Source: Cymbomonas tetramitiformis (taxonomy: Eukaryota; Chlorophyta; Pyramimonadophyceae; Pyramimonadales; Pyramimonadaceae). From it: a stretch of 16,698 nucleotides of DNA. The notes under the pieces were generated by a model. The model worked only from the letters and a program-made list of their open reading frames with translations, was not told where the DNA came from and ran no database searches. The translations under genes and the position numbers were made by a program. The stretch covers positions 1-16,698 of the forward strand of contig LGRX02027683.1 of assembly GCA_001247695.2 (NCBI GenBank), written 5' to 3'. Shown piece after piece: positions 7,630 to 14,816 of the stretch. Position 1 is the first letter of the stretch. Each line of letters opens with the position of its first letter.

Positions 7630-8830
7630 CGTGCAACAACATATATGGTACTTTTTGTACGTGCATTCCGACACCAAGAGGCTTTCTGAGGTGTGCTCAC
7701 GTATATCACAGCTTGAGATATTCAGGCCACTCGCTGTTGGCATCCTTGCGCAGTCGAATTGATCTTTCCCCCCGCGGTGGTTATTACCGTCCTGATTGTC
7801 TTCCAGGGCCTGCCTTTTCTTTGGTGGGTGCTCCTATTTTGCTTATCACTTTCCTGAACGTGGTACGATAGGAAGTATACCCAATATGTTAATGTGCAAC
7901 AATGCGACATCCCGATCTAACAAGAGACCCCACCATGTGAGCACACGGCTCGGCTTCACGACAGTAGCGCACAAACGGTTTGTAATTGACTATATATATC
8001 ACTGTTCCTAAAAATAAATTCAATGAATTCAGAAATGTCTGTCCAGCACTTGGGACGCTGGTTGTACGTTTTCCGAACTCTGGTCGCCGAATGCCACACC
8101 ACAAAATACATATAATACAAGGAGAGCGGCTAGTAAAGCTTATCCGTATGCGGCTGAACTCAAAGAACTCAAAAGGTCATAATAACCTAAGCTCTTCTCT
8201 ATTGAATTCCGATCTGAAATCAAACTCGGTACTCAACTATCTATGGCAAATTGCCCACGAGCCAAGAGCCATTTCAATGGGATATCAATGGAGTATTATG
8301 CATAGGGTGTAAGTAAAACAGGGCGTAGTAAGGGATGGGAGTAATGAAATAAAGAGTGCAGCTGTGCGCCGAACGCTTCACTGGGGAGTTTCTCCCTCAC
8401 GGTTCAGACATGCCTTCAGCCGTACGGGTATGACCGGAATTTAAAGAAAGAAAATTTAGAGGAAAGGCCATGCCAAGGTGGATGCGGTGTTGTTATCTTA
8501 GTGGCTAAGCCAAAGAAATTTCGCCTTCCCTAACTCGACGGCTTTGTTGTCGTTTACTATGCACGTAAGCAAAGGGATGCGTTAATTTCTCACAGCTTGT
8601 GCATGCGCATTCGGCTCGATATTCGTTGCATCGTTCTCAAGTGAATACCATATATCGCACATTGCATATAGTATAACGCCTCGACGTGTATCAACGATCG
8701 ATGCACCGAGAGGAAGGTGCATTGCGGTACCCAGTAGGCCTAAGACCACATATCAAGGTCTGGGTAACACTAAAACGCTAACTAGTAAGAATAAATAATG
8801 CCAACTTACACACGAGTTCGATAGATAAAT
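7630..8830. other. AT-rich intergenic stretch with no supported gene
   Basis: Only short overlapping open frames without coding character occur on either strand. I see no RNA gene, terminal inverted repeats or retroelement motifs here. Confidence 0.5.
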
Positions 8831-8833
8831 TCA

Positions 8834-8854
8834 GGGTTTTAGGGTTTAGGGTTC
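8834..8854. repeat. Short interstitial telomere-like tract (TTTAGGG type)
   Basis: The plus strand reads AGGGTTTTAGGGTTTAGGGTT: one TTTTAGGG and one TTTAGGG unit with flanking partial units. TTTAGGG is the plant and many-green-algae telomere repeat and TTTTAGGG the Chlamydomonas type. The tract supplies the stop codon of the small minus-strand ORF beside it. Confidence 0.7.
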
Positions 8855-9091
8855 TTCATCAGAGTCGTAGTCTCCAACAGCGACAGCATTGCCGTCAACA
8901 GGGTCAGTATTGCACAGGACATTTTTGATTCCAGTGATATGAAGCATTTCATTAAGGTATTCTTGATCGCTGGTGATTTGCGCCGTTCTTCTCAGGATTT
9001 CTGATATGCTATCCGATATATTGATAGCATCGCGTGAAGGTGAAGTGATCCCCATTGTTGATGAATCTTCTGGAGGCCACCCATACAACAC
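8846..9091 (-). CDS. Hypothetical small ORF or terminal exon ending in a telomere-like motif
   Basis: 81 codons begin at a GTG with no upstream ATG in frame, so it is more likely a last exon than a whole gene. The product has a helical middle (ISDSISEILRRTAQ) and an acidic end (GDYDSDEEP). Its stop is the TAA inside CCCTAAACCC. About 35 bp further on, the minus strand has TGTAA, the polyadenylation signal used in Chlamydomonas-type green algae, which fits a 3' end here. I do not recognise the protein. The 9176-9391 ORF upstream on the same strand could be an earlier exon; no join was established. Confidence 0.3.
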   Translation of the reverse strand: MLYGWPPEDSSTMGITSPSRDAINISDSISEILRRTAQITSDQEYLNEMLHITGIKNVLCNTDPVDGNAVAVGDYDSDEEP

Positions 9092-9175
9092 TCAGTGTCA
9101 TAACTTTCATGCTGACTGTGTATAGTGCAGCAATACTTTTGCAACTTCTTAGTGATCTAAGCTGGCACAGAACAC

Positions 9176-9391
9176 TTAAGCATCCACGTCAAAAAGGTAG
9201 TTATGCAATACCTCCGTAACTTGCTGTGGGGTTGTTGACGCGGACCATGTCCTCGTGAAGTGTACTTGGCGGCATCTGCAATGTCGGCATCTGCAATCAC
9301 CCACGTTGTCATGTGTTGCCATATCCGCTGATGGACCCATCGCGATGTATAGTTTCTGCCTCTTTGGGCCCTGCTGGATCCTCCTAGCCAT
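9176..9391 (-). CDS. Hypothetical small protein with Cys/Arg cluster
   Basis: A 71-residue ORF from an ATG at 9391. It starts with basic residues (MARRIQQGPKRQK), continues with a neutral stretch and has a CRCRHCRCR cluster at about residues 33-41 that could bind metal, then a short helix-like end (TEVLHNYLFDVDA). The cysteine cluster rests on a repeated GCAGATGCCG-type DNA motif, so it may be an artefact of low complexity. A longer frame (9157-9507) overlaps it on the same strand; the 71-residue reading is the more protein-like. No family is recognised. Confidence 0.25.
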   Translation of the reverse strand: MARRIQQGPKRQKLYIAMGPSADMATHDNVGDCRCRHCRCRQVHFTRTWSASTTPQQVTEVLHNYLFDVDA

Positions 9392-9568
9392 GATGGTGCA
9401 TCTCTAGCTTTTTTACCAAATTCTATAGTAGTCATGAATGAAAATTTATGCACTCGCTCTGCAGCATGTCGCTCCCTTAAGATCATTGGCATGCTGCGTG
9501 CAAACATGCAATCGCGCTGGCTGTCTCGATACAGACAGTCGGATTAAAATACAGGTTACTTGTGCTCC

Positions 9569-9632
9569 ATATATATATATATATATACACACCAGGCTGC
9601 ATGCAACCGGAATTAGAACTTGTGTGTGTGTA
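9569..9632. repeat. AT and GT microsatellites
   Basis: An (AT)n run of about 18 bp (9569-9586) is followed by short CA, and a (GT)n run lies at about 9620-9632. Small ORFs across this stretch on both strands are repeat-derived. Confidence 0.85.
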
Positions 9633-9649
9633 TACAAATACATACAAGG

Positions 9650-10345
9650 CGGGTCTGGAGGTATGGGCCAGACTTAGCCCAACCCTGCTTGAGGAAGGTG
9701 AGGGTGGATATGGTGAGGGAAGTAGGTCCATGGGCATGTGAATGGGTGAAGGCGCCGGTCTGGACTCAGTCCCAGTTCAGGAAGGCGGCGGTGTTGCAGG
9801 CATGGCTTTCGGAGGGAAGCAGACAGAGCGGATTTCCGGGGAGATCAACGAAGCTCAAAGGATGGAGTCACATCTCTTGGAGAGTATGCTGGACGGCGGT
9901 GGAGATGGAGAATGGGCTGGGGGAGCTGGCCGGGGGGGCTCAGGCGGGCGCGCACAGTGACCTAAAGTAGCCGTGTCTCACCGCCTGAGCATCGATGCCA
10001 TCCTATTGGAGGCGCTTGGGCTTCCGTCGCACGCTCGGAGCGGGTGGCAGGAGCGCGGATATGATGGGAACAGGATTCCGGAGGTGTTGGAGGGATTGGT
10101 CGCACAGGGTTTGGCTCACGTGGTGGCTCATGAGCATGGCAGGATGGGCGAGGGCTGATGGGTGGCCGGGTGGTAGTGCGCCTTCGGTAAACATGCAGGC
10201 TGCATATTGGGGGGGTAGATGGGGGGGAACGCCACGACTTAGCGAGACTTGGGCTGCCCTTCCCTCAGGCGTCTCCTGCGGGCCTGTTAGGGAGAAATCG
10301 TGACTCTCGGATGTATAAGGGAGTCTGGGCGAGCTGGAATCCATA
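9650..10345. other. GC-rich island without a convincing gene
   Basis: This stretch is clearly richer in G and C than the AT-rich DNA on both sides. Open frames of 60-116 codons exist on both strands (for example plus 9742-9960 and minus 10344-10003 from an ATG) but overlap one another, have low-complexity Gly/Pro composition and no recognised motif. It could be a degraded gene or transposon fragment; neither strand can be preferred. Confidence 0.4.
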
Positions 10346-10572
10346 CGCGGAATTTAAGGTGCCTGTGGCGAATACTTCCACTGGTGATGGTCGGTGAATA
10401 TAAGCCAACCATAAATGTGTAAAATGGGTTGATCCTCTGAGCAGGTTACAATGGCTGCTTTCTCTGATGTAGATTTATACATCCCTTGATTTGCGTCATC
10501 AACGGAAGTCATTATCACGCACACTTAGAGACGCGAGGAACACCCGAAGGCCCAGCCATCACATGAAGCAAA

Positions 10573-10917
10573 TCACAGCAAGAGCCTGCTTCGTGTCCAA
10601 TCGCTCATGCCATGCAACATGCACAAGACCCTTGAATCAAAACCCAATAATTTAGGCAAGTGAGGGATTGGTTCATATCCTTCACCCGTATCCGCACGGT
10701 GGGATGCAGTCCTAGCCAAAACAAGCTGGAGCACTGCCATATAAGCCGCATGCCACAAGTGATGGACATCCCAAGCATGGCTGCCCGACCACCAATGCAG
10801 CGGCAAAGGTACATTGGGCAAAGGAAAACGATTGCCTTTCCACACACACTGAACGGAATAAAGCCCTCCGACAGAAGCCAGCCCACCATCATCCCAGTGG
10901 ATGTGAGAAGCGTTCAT
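10573..10917 (-). CDS. Hypothetical ORF or exon, unknown function
   Basis: 114 codons start at an ATG at 10917. The product is rich in Trp and His (HWWSGSHAWDVHHLWHAAYM) and ends in a basic/Leu tail. The minus strand just upstream has a plausible 3' splice site, a pyrimidine-rich run ending in TTAATTGCAG, after which the frame V-T-F-M-N-A-S-H is open with phase 1. It lies downstream, on the same strand, of the splice-donor exon at 15011-14817, which ends in phase 0, so the two cannot be joined directly. I do not recognise a family, and the opposite strand is also open for 92 codons. Confidence 0.25.
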   Translation of the reverse strand: MNASHIHWDDGGLASVGGLYSVQCVWKGNRFPLPNVPLPLHWWSGSHAWDVHHLWHAAYMAVLQLVLARTASHRADTGEGYEPIPHLPKLLGFDSRVLCMLHGMSDWTRSRLLL

Positions 10918-11030
10918 GAACGTTACAGCTGCAATTAATGACAGATGAATCTACCCGACCCGGGGGACGTTTTGTGCCTCTCTCGCAAAGGGCCGCACCA
11001 GTACTTTTAATCGGAAGCATCATTCAGGCA

Positions 11031-11045
11031 AGAGAGAGAGAGAGA
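11031..11045. repeat. GA microsatellite next to the retrotransposon insertion site
   Basis: A (GA)n run shortly before the 5' LTR. The target-site duplication GAGAG is of the same purine-rich type, so the element entered a GA-rich tract. Confidence 0.8.
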
Positions 11046-11051
11046 ACAGGG

Positions 11052-11056
11052 GAGAG
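11052..11056. repeat. Target-site duplication, left copy (GAGAG)
   Basis: GAGAG immediately before the 5' LTR matches GAGAG at 14448-14452 immediately after the 3' LTR. Five base pairs is the usual length for copia and many gypsy elements. Because the region is GA-rich, part of the match could be chance. Confidence 0.85.
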
Positions 11057-11135
11057 TGTTGGAATCTGCAGTATCTGCTGATCAGTTTGATGTAAAGCAT
11101 GACTGTCTAGGCCTTGCACAGTAGTCAGGATGCTC

Positions 11136-11174
11136 AAACCCTGAAGAAACCCTGAAGAAACCCTATGAAACCCT
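11136..11174 (+). promoter_or_regulatory. Four helically spaced AAACCCT boxes in the LTR
   Basis: AAACCCT occurs at 11136, 11147, 11158 and 11168, spacings of 11, 11 and 10 bp, about one DNA turn; the third copy is the full plant telo-box AAACCCTA. All four are kept in the 3' LTR at 14115-14153. Telo-boxes are known promoter elements in plants bound by telomere-repeat-type factors; a role here is inference. A perfect 18-bp palindrome of three AGATCT units follows at 11176-11193. Confidence 0.45.
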
Positions 11175-11271
11175 TAGATCTAGATCTAGATCTGCTGAAC
11201 TAATCGTGGCCGTTGGATCACATGATGACCATCGGCAAGACACAGTGTGCAATAGTTCACGGCCCATCGCA

Positions 11272-11313
11272 GACGTGTCACTGCAGTCGTTATGAACTTG
11301 GCAGTGGCACGTC
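11272..11313 (+). promoter_or_regulatory. Inverted repeat with ACGTG cores in the LTR
   Basis: Arms GACGTGTCACTGC (11272-11284) and GCAGTGGCACGTC (11301-11313) pair with one mismatch over 13 bp around a 16-bp spacer. Each arm contains an ACGTG core of the kind bound by plant bZIP factors. The arms are conserved in the 3' LTR (14251-14263 and 14280-14292). Confidence 0.4.
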
Positions 11314-11402
11314 ATAACTAACTAAATAGTGAACTTTCACTTAGACTGGCCAATCAGTAATGATTGAGCGCTAAAGTTCGTGGCGTTTCAAGCTGCGAAC
11401 TC

Positions 11403-11409
11403 CTATATC
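11403..11409 (+). promoter_or_regulatory. Putative LTR TATA box
   Basis: CTATATC lies about 60 bp before the LTR end, which would make the transcribed R-U5 part very short (roughly 30 bp). An alternative A/T-rich element is CTAAATAG near 11331. The assignment is by motif only. Confidence 0.35.
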
Positions 11410-11468
11410 TTTTGAGAATGAAAGTTTACGCTCGCTTGTTGCAAATAACCCGACTCTGAATTCCAACA

Positions 11469-11482
11469 GGTTATGGGCCCAC
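11469..11482 (+). other. Primer-binding site for half initiator tRNA-Met
   Basis: GGTTATGGGCCCAC directly follows the 5' LTR. It is the exact complement of the anticodon stem-loop of plant-type initiator tRNA-Met (GUGGGCCCAUAACC, including the CAU anticodon) rather than of the tRNA 3' end. Drosophila copia is known to prime from an initiator tRNA-Met fragment cut in the anticodon region, and this match has the same geometry. The tRNA sequence is recalled from established knowledge. Confidence 0.85.
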
Positions 11483-11551
11483 TTACGTTGTAAGTGAGGA
11501 TCCATTTTCGTTTATCACGCAAACTTTCCGCTGCGCGTAAGAGAATTCACT

Positions 11552-12121
11552 ATGGTCCAAGGTAGAAAGAGCTATAGCCAAGCTGCGACACCGCCACCTT
11601 CTGGTAGCGCGCCAGAATATGAAGTGTCCTATTCTGGCGAGTCGTCTTCGCGAGATGTTATGCTGAGTAACCAGCAGGAGGATATCGCGGCGCTTAAGGA
11701 TATGGTGAAAGGTTTGAGTGCTCAGCTCTTCAACCTGAGCAACCTTCATCAGCCAGGCCTTAACGCAACTCCTGTCGCTGAGGGCAAGCATCTACCTTTG
11801 TCGCCCGCTGGTGGGCAACTTTCTTTACCTAGTCTTTCTTATATGACTAAGGGGCTTACTGCGGACTCGCACTTTTCTGGTAAATCTGACCAGGAAGGAA
11901 ATTGGGACGAGTTTTGTTCGAGAATTAAGCCTTCTTTACGCCACCCTTCTCTAGCACTGCTGCTTTTGGCGTCTACTCCGCTCCAAGAGGTGAGGGAGGA
12001 TAAACATTATCTTGAGGAAGCGAATGTGCTGTTTTATGACTTCCTCTGCCGTGTTACCACGGGTACTGCGAACGCTATCGTTCGCAGCTACGAAGAACAT
12101 TCTGACGGTCACGGAGCTTGA
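11552..12121 (+). CDS. gag: Gag N-terminal part of copia-like element, ends at in-frame TGA
   Basis: The start is the ATG at 11552, in good context (TATGG), the first ATG after the primer-binding site. 189 residues: a polar Ser/Pro N-terminus, a short coiled-coil-like helix (EDIAALKDMVKGLSAQL, about residues 43-59), and from about residue 105 a copia-gag-like capsid start (HFSGKSDQEGNWDEFCSRI) with following helices. It stops at TGA (12119-12121) in the middle of what looks like the capsid domain. The same frame resumes at once and stays open for 559 codons, so this is the first part of one interrupted protein. The TGA is followed by CGG. Confidence 0.75.
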   Translation: MVQGRKSYSQAATPPPSGSAPEYEVSYSGESSSRDVMLSNQQEDIAALKDMVKGLSAQLFNLSNLHQPGLNATPVAEGKHLPLSPAGGQLSLPSLSYMTKGLTADSHFSGKSDQEGNWDEFCSRIKPSLRHPSLALLLLASTPLQEVREDKHYLEEANVLFYDFLCRVTTGTANAIVRSYEEHSDGHGA

Positions 12122-13801
12122 CGGGAACTGGCCCAATTGCGACACAACACCAGCGCTGTCTACTTCATCACTCAGGTGGATAGGCTGCTGTCGCTAACGA
12201 ATCAACTCTCGAGACTTGCCCCTCCTCTCTCCACGTTTTTGAAGTCGAAGGAGGCACTTCGTCGTATACGCGAATACTCCGCGAATACGCGCGTTACTCC
12301 TTCTGGCAAGCCTCTGTGTATGGAGACGGTTGAGACTATCTTTTCTGCCATGGCTATTGTGCGACTGCACCCAGACTATATGCTCCTCAAGGCCAAATTC
12401 ATGTCTGAGACCATGCCGACCGCGAGTGTGCTGTCGGACCACGTCACATCTCACTACGACACCATACTCGCCCCGCGTGCTGTTGGGACGCGCTGTGCCC
12501 TCGCGGTGAACCACACCGGCGACAATTCTGAATCTGAGGTTGCTGTCAAAGTCCCGTGCCCTGTCTGTCACAGGCGTGGGCACTCTGCTAAGGACTGTTT
12601 CATCAAGAACGTTGAGAAGCGGGAAGCGTTCTTCAAGACGGCTTCGCCGACTACCAAGGCGGCGATTCTCAAGAGGGTGGCTGACTACGAGAAGAATGGT
12701 AGCTTACCGAAGCCTGGTGAACATCTTGGTGCTGCAGCTGGGAAATCTGAGCTTTATCCTGGACTGTATGAGGCTGGTGAGGTCCTTTTTGCCATTCGGG
12801 AGGCTAGTACATCTGACTTACACCCTGGTCTGGACGAGTCTGGTGAAGATATATATGCCAGTGACTACGGTTCTGGGCTATTGGAATCTGGTTGTGATAG
12901 CATCTCTGGCTCGCTGACCTCTTGTCCAGCCTTGGGCCAGCTATCAACGTATCAGGAATCCGAGCTGGTGGAGCTCTCGTTGTGTGAATTTCTGGAAGGT
13001 GAACACTCTGCCCTCAGCTCAGGGTCAGGTGAGAGTGTTATATCCCACACTGCTGGCGAGGCGGAGCAGCACTCTGGTAATCTCAGCATCTCTGGGTCGC
13101 TGCCTTCCAGTTCGACCCTGTGCGAGCACTGGATATGTGGTCGGGGCTCTGTGCCTGTGGAGTCCCAGCCATATGAGTTCCCAGTGTTCAATTACTACTC
13201 TGTCCTGACGGAGGTGGGCGAGCCTGAGGTTGTTATATCCCACACTGCTGGCGAGGAGGAGAAGCACTCTGGTACTGGTGAGACTTTATTTGCTCTCTGT
13301 GGGAGTGGGCAATCTGACTTATACCCTGGCCTGGAGGACACCGGTAAGGCTTTATTTGCTCTCGGTGAGGGAGGGCAATCTGGTAAATCTGCCTTTGTGG
13401 ACCCTCCATCCTCTGGACTCGCCCTCTCCGACAATTGTTCAGTGCTGGACAGAGTGTTGGCGGTGCCTACTGATGATACTGCTCGCTGTGCTAAGGTGGC
13501 CGGGGGGGTGGTGGATCCTGACCTGCGAGTTGCGCCCCGCTCCACTATGGACAAGAGCGCTGTTCTGGATTGTGGCGCCACCAAGCACATCTTCGACTCT
13601 ATGAAGGTGTTCACCGAGGATGATGATGGTGACCACTTTGGTGACAACTTTGATGACTCCATCCCCGATCTGGACTCGGGCTCCGACTCGCATGAGGATG
13701 ATGATCCCGAGGCTTGTCAGGTTGGACTGTCTGGACATCCTGAGCTTTATCCTGGACTACGAGTGGATATCTTGACAACCTACCCCGTGATGGTCAAATG
13801 A
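12122..13801 (+). CDS. Gag C-terminal part with CCHC knuckle, repeat-rich linker and protease-like motif
   Basis: The frame continues that of the preceding ORF after a single TGA; it has no ATG start near its beginning, and translation would need readthrough or a source copy without the stop. Order: rest of capsid (to about 12500), zinc knuckle CPVCHRRGHSAKDC (12557-12598), a basic helix, then about 320 residues of Gly/Ser/Glu-rich linker with repeats of a SELYPGLxExGExLFA type (12746, 12812, 13313, partial at 13739) and a duplicated VISHTAGE-EE-HSG block (about 13039 and 13232). A retropepsin-like motif LDCGATKHIF follows with Asp at 13568; Ser of the usual DSGAT is Cys. An acidic run and the stop come soon after, so most of the protease fold is missing. 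No integrase or reverse transcriptase follows. Confidence 0.75.
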   Translation, partial: RELAQLRHNTSAVYFITQVDRLLSLTNQLSRLAPPLSTFLKSKEALRRIREYSANTRVTPSGKPLCMETVETIFSAMAIVRLHPDYMLLKAKFMSETMPTASVLSDHVTSHYDTILAPRAVGTRCALAVNHTGDNSESEVAVKVPCPVCHRRGHSAKDCFIKNVEKREAFFKTASPTTKAAILKRVADYEKNGSLPKPGEHLGAAAGKSELYPGLYEAGEVLFAIREASTSDLHPGLDESGEDIYASDYGSGLLESGCDSISGSLTSCPALGQLSTYQESELVELSLCEFLEGEHSALSSGSGESVISHTAGEAEQHSGNLSISGSLPSSSTLCEHWICGRGSVPVESQPYEFPVFNYYSVLTEVGEPEVVISHTAGEEEKHSGTGETLFALCGSGQSDLYPGLEDTGKALFALGEGGQSGKSAFVDPPSSGLALSDNCSVLDRVLAVPTDDTARCAKVAGGVVDPDLRVAPRSTMDKSAVLDCGATKHIFDSMKVFTEDDDGDHFGDNFDDSIPDLDSGSDSHEDDDPEACQVGLSGHPELYPGLRVDILTTYPVMVK

Positions 13802-13809
13802 AGATTGAA

Positions 13810-13993
13810 GGGGCACCATCCCCACAAACTGGAGCTGAAGGGGGCACCATCCCCATAAACTGGAGCTGAAGGGGCACCATCCCCATATCACTGGAACTGA
13901 AGACTGAAGGGGGCACCATCCCCATAAACTGGAGCTGGAGGGGCGCCATCCCAAGAACTGGGCATTGCTGACTGAAGGGGCACCATTCCCAAG
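13810..13993 (+). repeat. 3' untranslated minisatellite with GGGG/CCCC hairpin units
   Basis: Six diverged units begin at about 13810, 13840, 13871, 13910, 13940 and 13977. Each centres on GGGGCACCATCCCC, whose ends can pair, followed by an AAACTGGAGCTGAA-like spacer. It lies between the stop codon and the polypurine tract, where retroelement RNAs often carry structured signals. Confidence 0.85.
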
Positions 13994-14027
13994 AACTGGC
14001 AGTAGGACAACTAGACAGTCACCCTTT

Positions 14028-14035
14028 AGAAGGGG
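14028..14035 (+). other. Polypurine tract
   Basis: AGAAGGGG sits directly against the TG of the 3' LTR, the expected position of the plus-strand DNA primer. Confidence 0.85.
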
Positions 14036-14447
14036 TGTTGGAATCTGCAGTGTCTGCTGATCAGTTTGATGTAAAGCATGACTGTCTAGGCCTTGCACAG
14101 TAGTCAGGATGCTCAAACCCTGAAGAAACCCTGAAGAAACCCTATGAAACCCTTAGATCTAGATCTAGATCTGCTGAACTAATCGTGGCCGTTGGATCAC
14201 ATGATGACCATCGGCAAGACACAGTGTGTAATAGTTCACGGCCCATCGCAGACGTGTCACTGCAGTCGTTATGAACTTGGCAGTGGCACGTCATAACTAA
14301 CTAAATAGCGAACTTTCACTTAGACTGGCCAATCAGTAATGATTGAGCGCTAAAGTTCGTGGCGTTTCAAGCTGCGAACTACTATATCTTTTGAGAATGA
14401 AAGTTTACGCTCGCTTGTTGCAAATAACCCGACTCTGAATTCCAACA
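14036..14447 (+). repeat. 3' LTR
   Basis: 412 bp, collinear with the 5' LTR at an offset of 2,979 bp and about 99% identical. It follows the polypurine tract directly and is followed by the GAGAG duplication. Confidence 0.97.
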
Positions 14448-14452
14448 GAGAG
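14448..14452. repeat. Target-site duplication, right copy (GAGAG)
   Basis: Right-hand copy of the 5-bp GAGAG duplication that flanks the element at 11052-11056. Confidence 0.85.
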
Positions 14453-14800
14453 ACTGGTGGGAGAGGAAGGGGGTGAGTGCGGGGAAAACGGGATTCAGCA
14501 AAAGAGAGCCATCACAACCTCGAACAGACTCGTGCCAGCCAAGACAGCACCCGAGACACACATCCCAAAACAAATCCGATGCAGTATGGATGGATGGATG
14601 GATGGATGTACTAATCACAGCCAGACACACGAGACTGCGCAACGTCACGCAACTCAATACCTAGTGCGTGCTGAACCCGGATAACGGAGTTAGTGTTCCT
14701 ACTGGCATGCCTGCGCCTGTGACTGACCCATCGCTCCGTGCGTCAACCTGCCCCCTTCTGAGGCACACACAGCACAAAAACTGATGGAAGGGGGTGCCAG
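14453..14800. other. Non-coding flank with TGGA microsatellite; probable intron
   Basis: No supported coding frame. A (TGGA)n run of about five units lies at 14585-14608. On the minus strand the stretch follows a clear splice donor at 14817/14816, so it is probably intronic, and the retrotransposon would then lie in that intron or downstream of it. Confidence 0.4.
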
Positions 14801-14816
14801 GTCAGCGCTGACTTAC

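Larger units (their letters stand above)
11057..11468 (+). repeat. 5' LTR
   Basis: 412 bp beginning TGTTGGAAT and ending ATTCCAACA, a perfect 9-bp terminal inverted repeat with the canonical TG...CA ends. It differs from the 3' LTR at four substitutions and no indel. Confidence 0.97.
11057..14447 (+). mobile_element. Compact non-autonomous copia-like LTR retrotransposon (complete)
   Basis: 3,391 bp bounded by two 412-bp LTRs and by a 5-bp GAGAG target-site duplication. In order: 5' LTR, half-tRNA-Met primer-binding site, gag/protease frame interrupted by one TGA, a structured 3' minisatellite, a polypurine tract, 3' LTR. The internal region (2,567 bp) encodes only capsid-like, CCHC and protease-like sequence. 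No integrase, reverse transcriptase or RNase H is present, and there is no space for them. It resembles non-autonomous gag-carrying LTR elements that move with enzymes of a related full-length partner. LTRs differ at 4 of 412 positions, so insertion was recent. The copia assignment rests on the primer-binding site and the DCGATKHI protease motif. Confidence 0.93.

Noticed and set aside
10486..10572. TGATTTGC/GCAAATCA inverted repeat as transposon ends
   Set aside because: The arms are only 8 bp with about 70 bp between them, and no target duplication or internal structure supports an element.
11469..11482. Part of a tRNA gene
   Set aside because: Only the anticodon-arm complement is present, directly after an LTR, as expected for a primer-binding site; no acceptor or T-arm sequence follows.
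2457..12121. UGA reassigned as a sense codon in this genome
   Set aside because: Long frames such as the 818-codon Pol frame contain no further in-frame TGA, which argues against general reassignment; site-specific readthrough or mutation is simpler.
13757..14116. 119-codon minus-strand frame with WGWCPLQ-like repeats
   Set aside because: It is the reverse reading of the 3' untranslated minisatellite and runs into the LTR.
14382..14657. 91-codon minus-strand frame spanning the 3' LTR end
   Set aside because: It crosses the retrotransposon insertion junction, so it cannot be an ancestral gene, and has no coding character.
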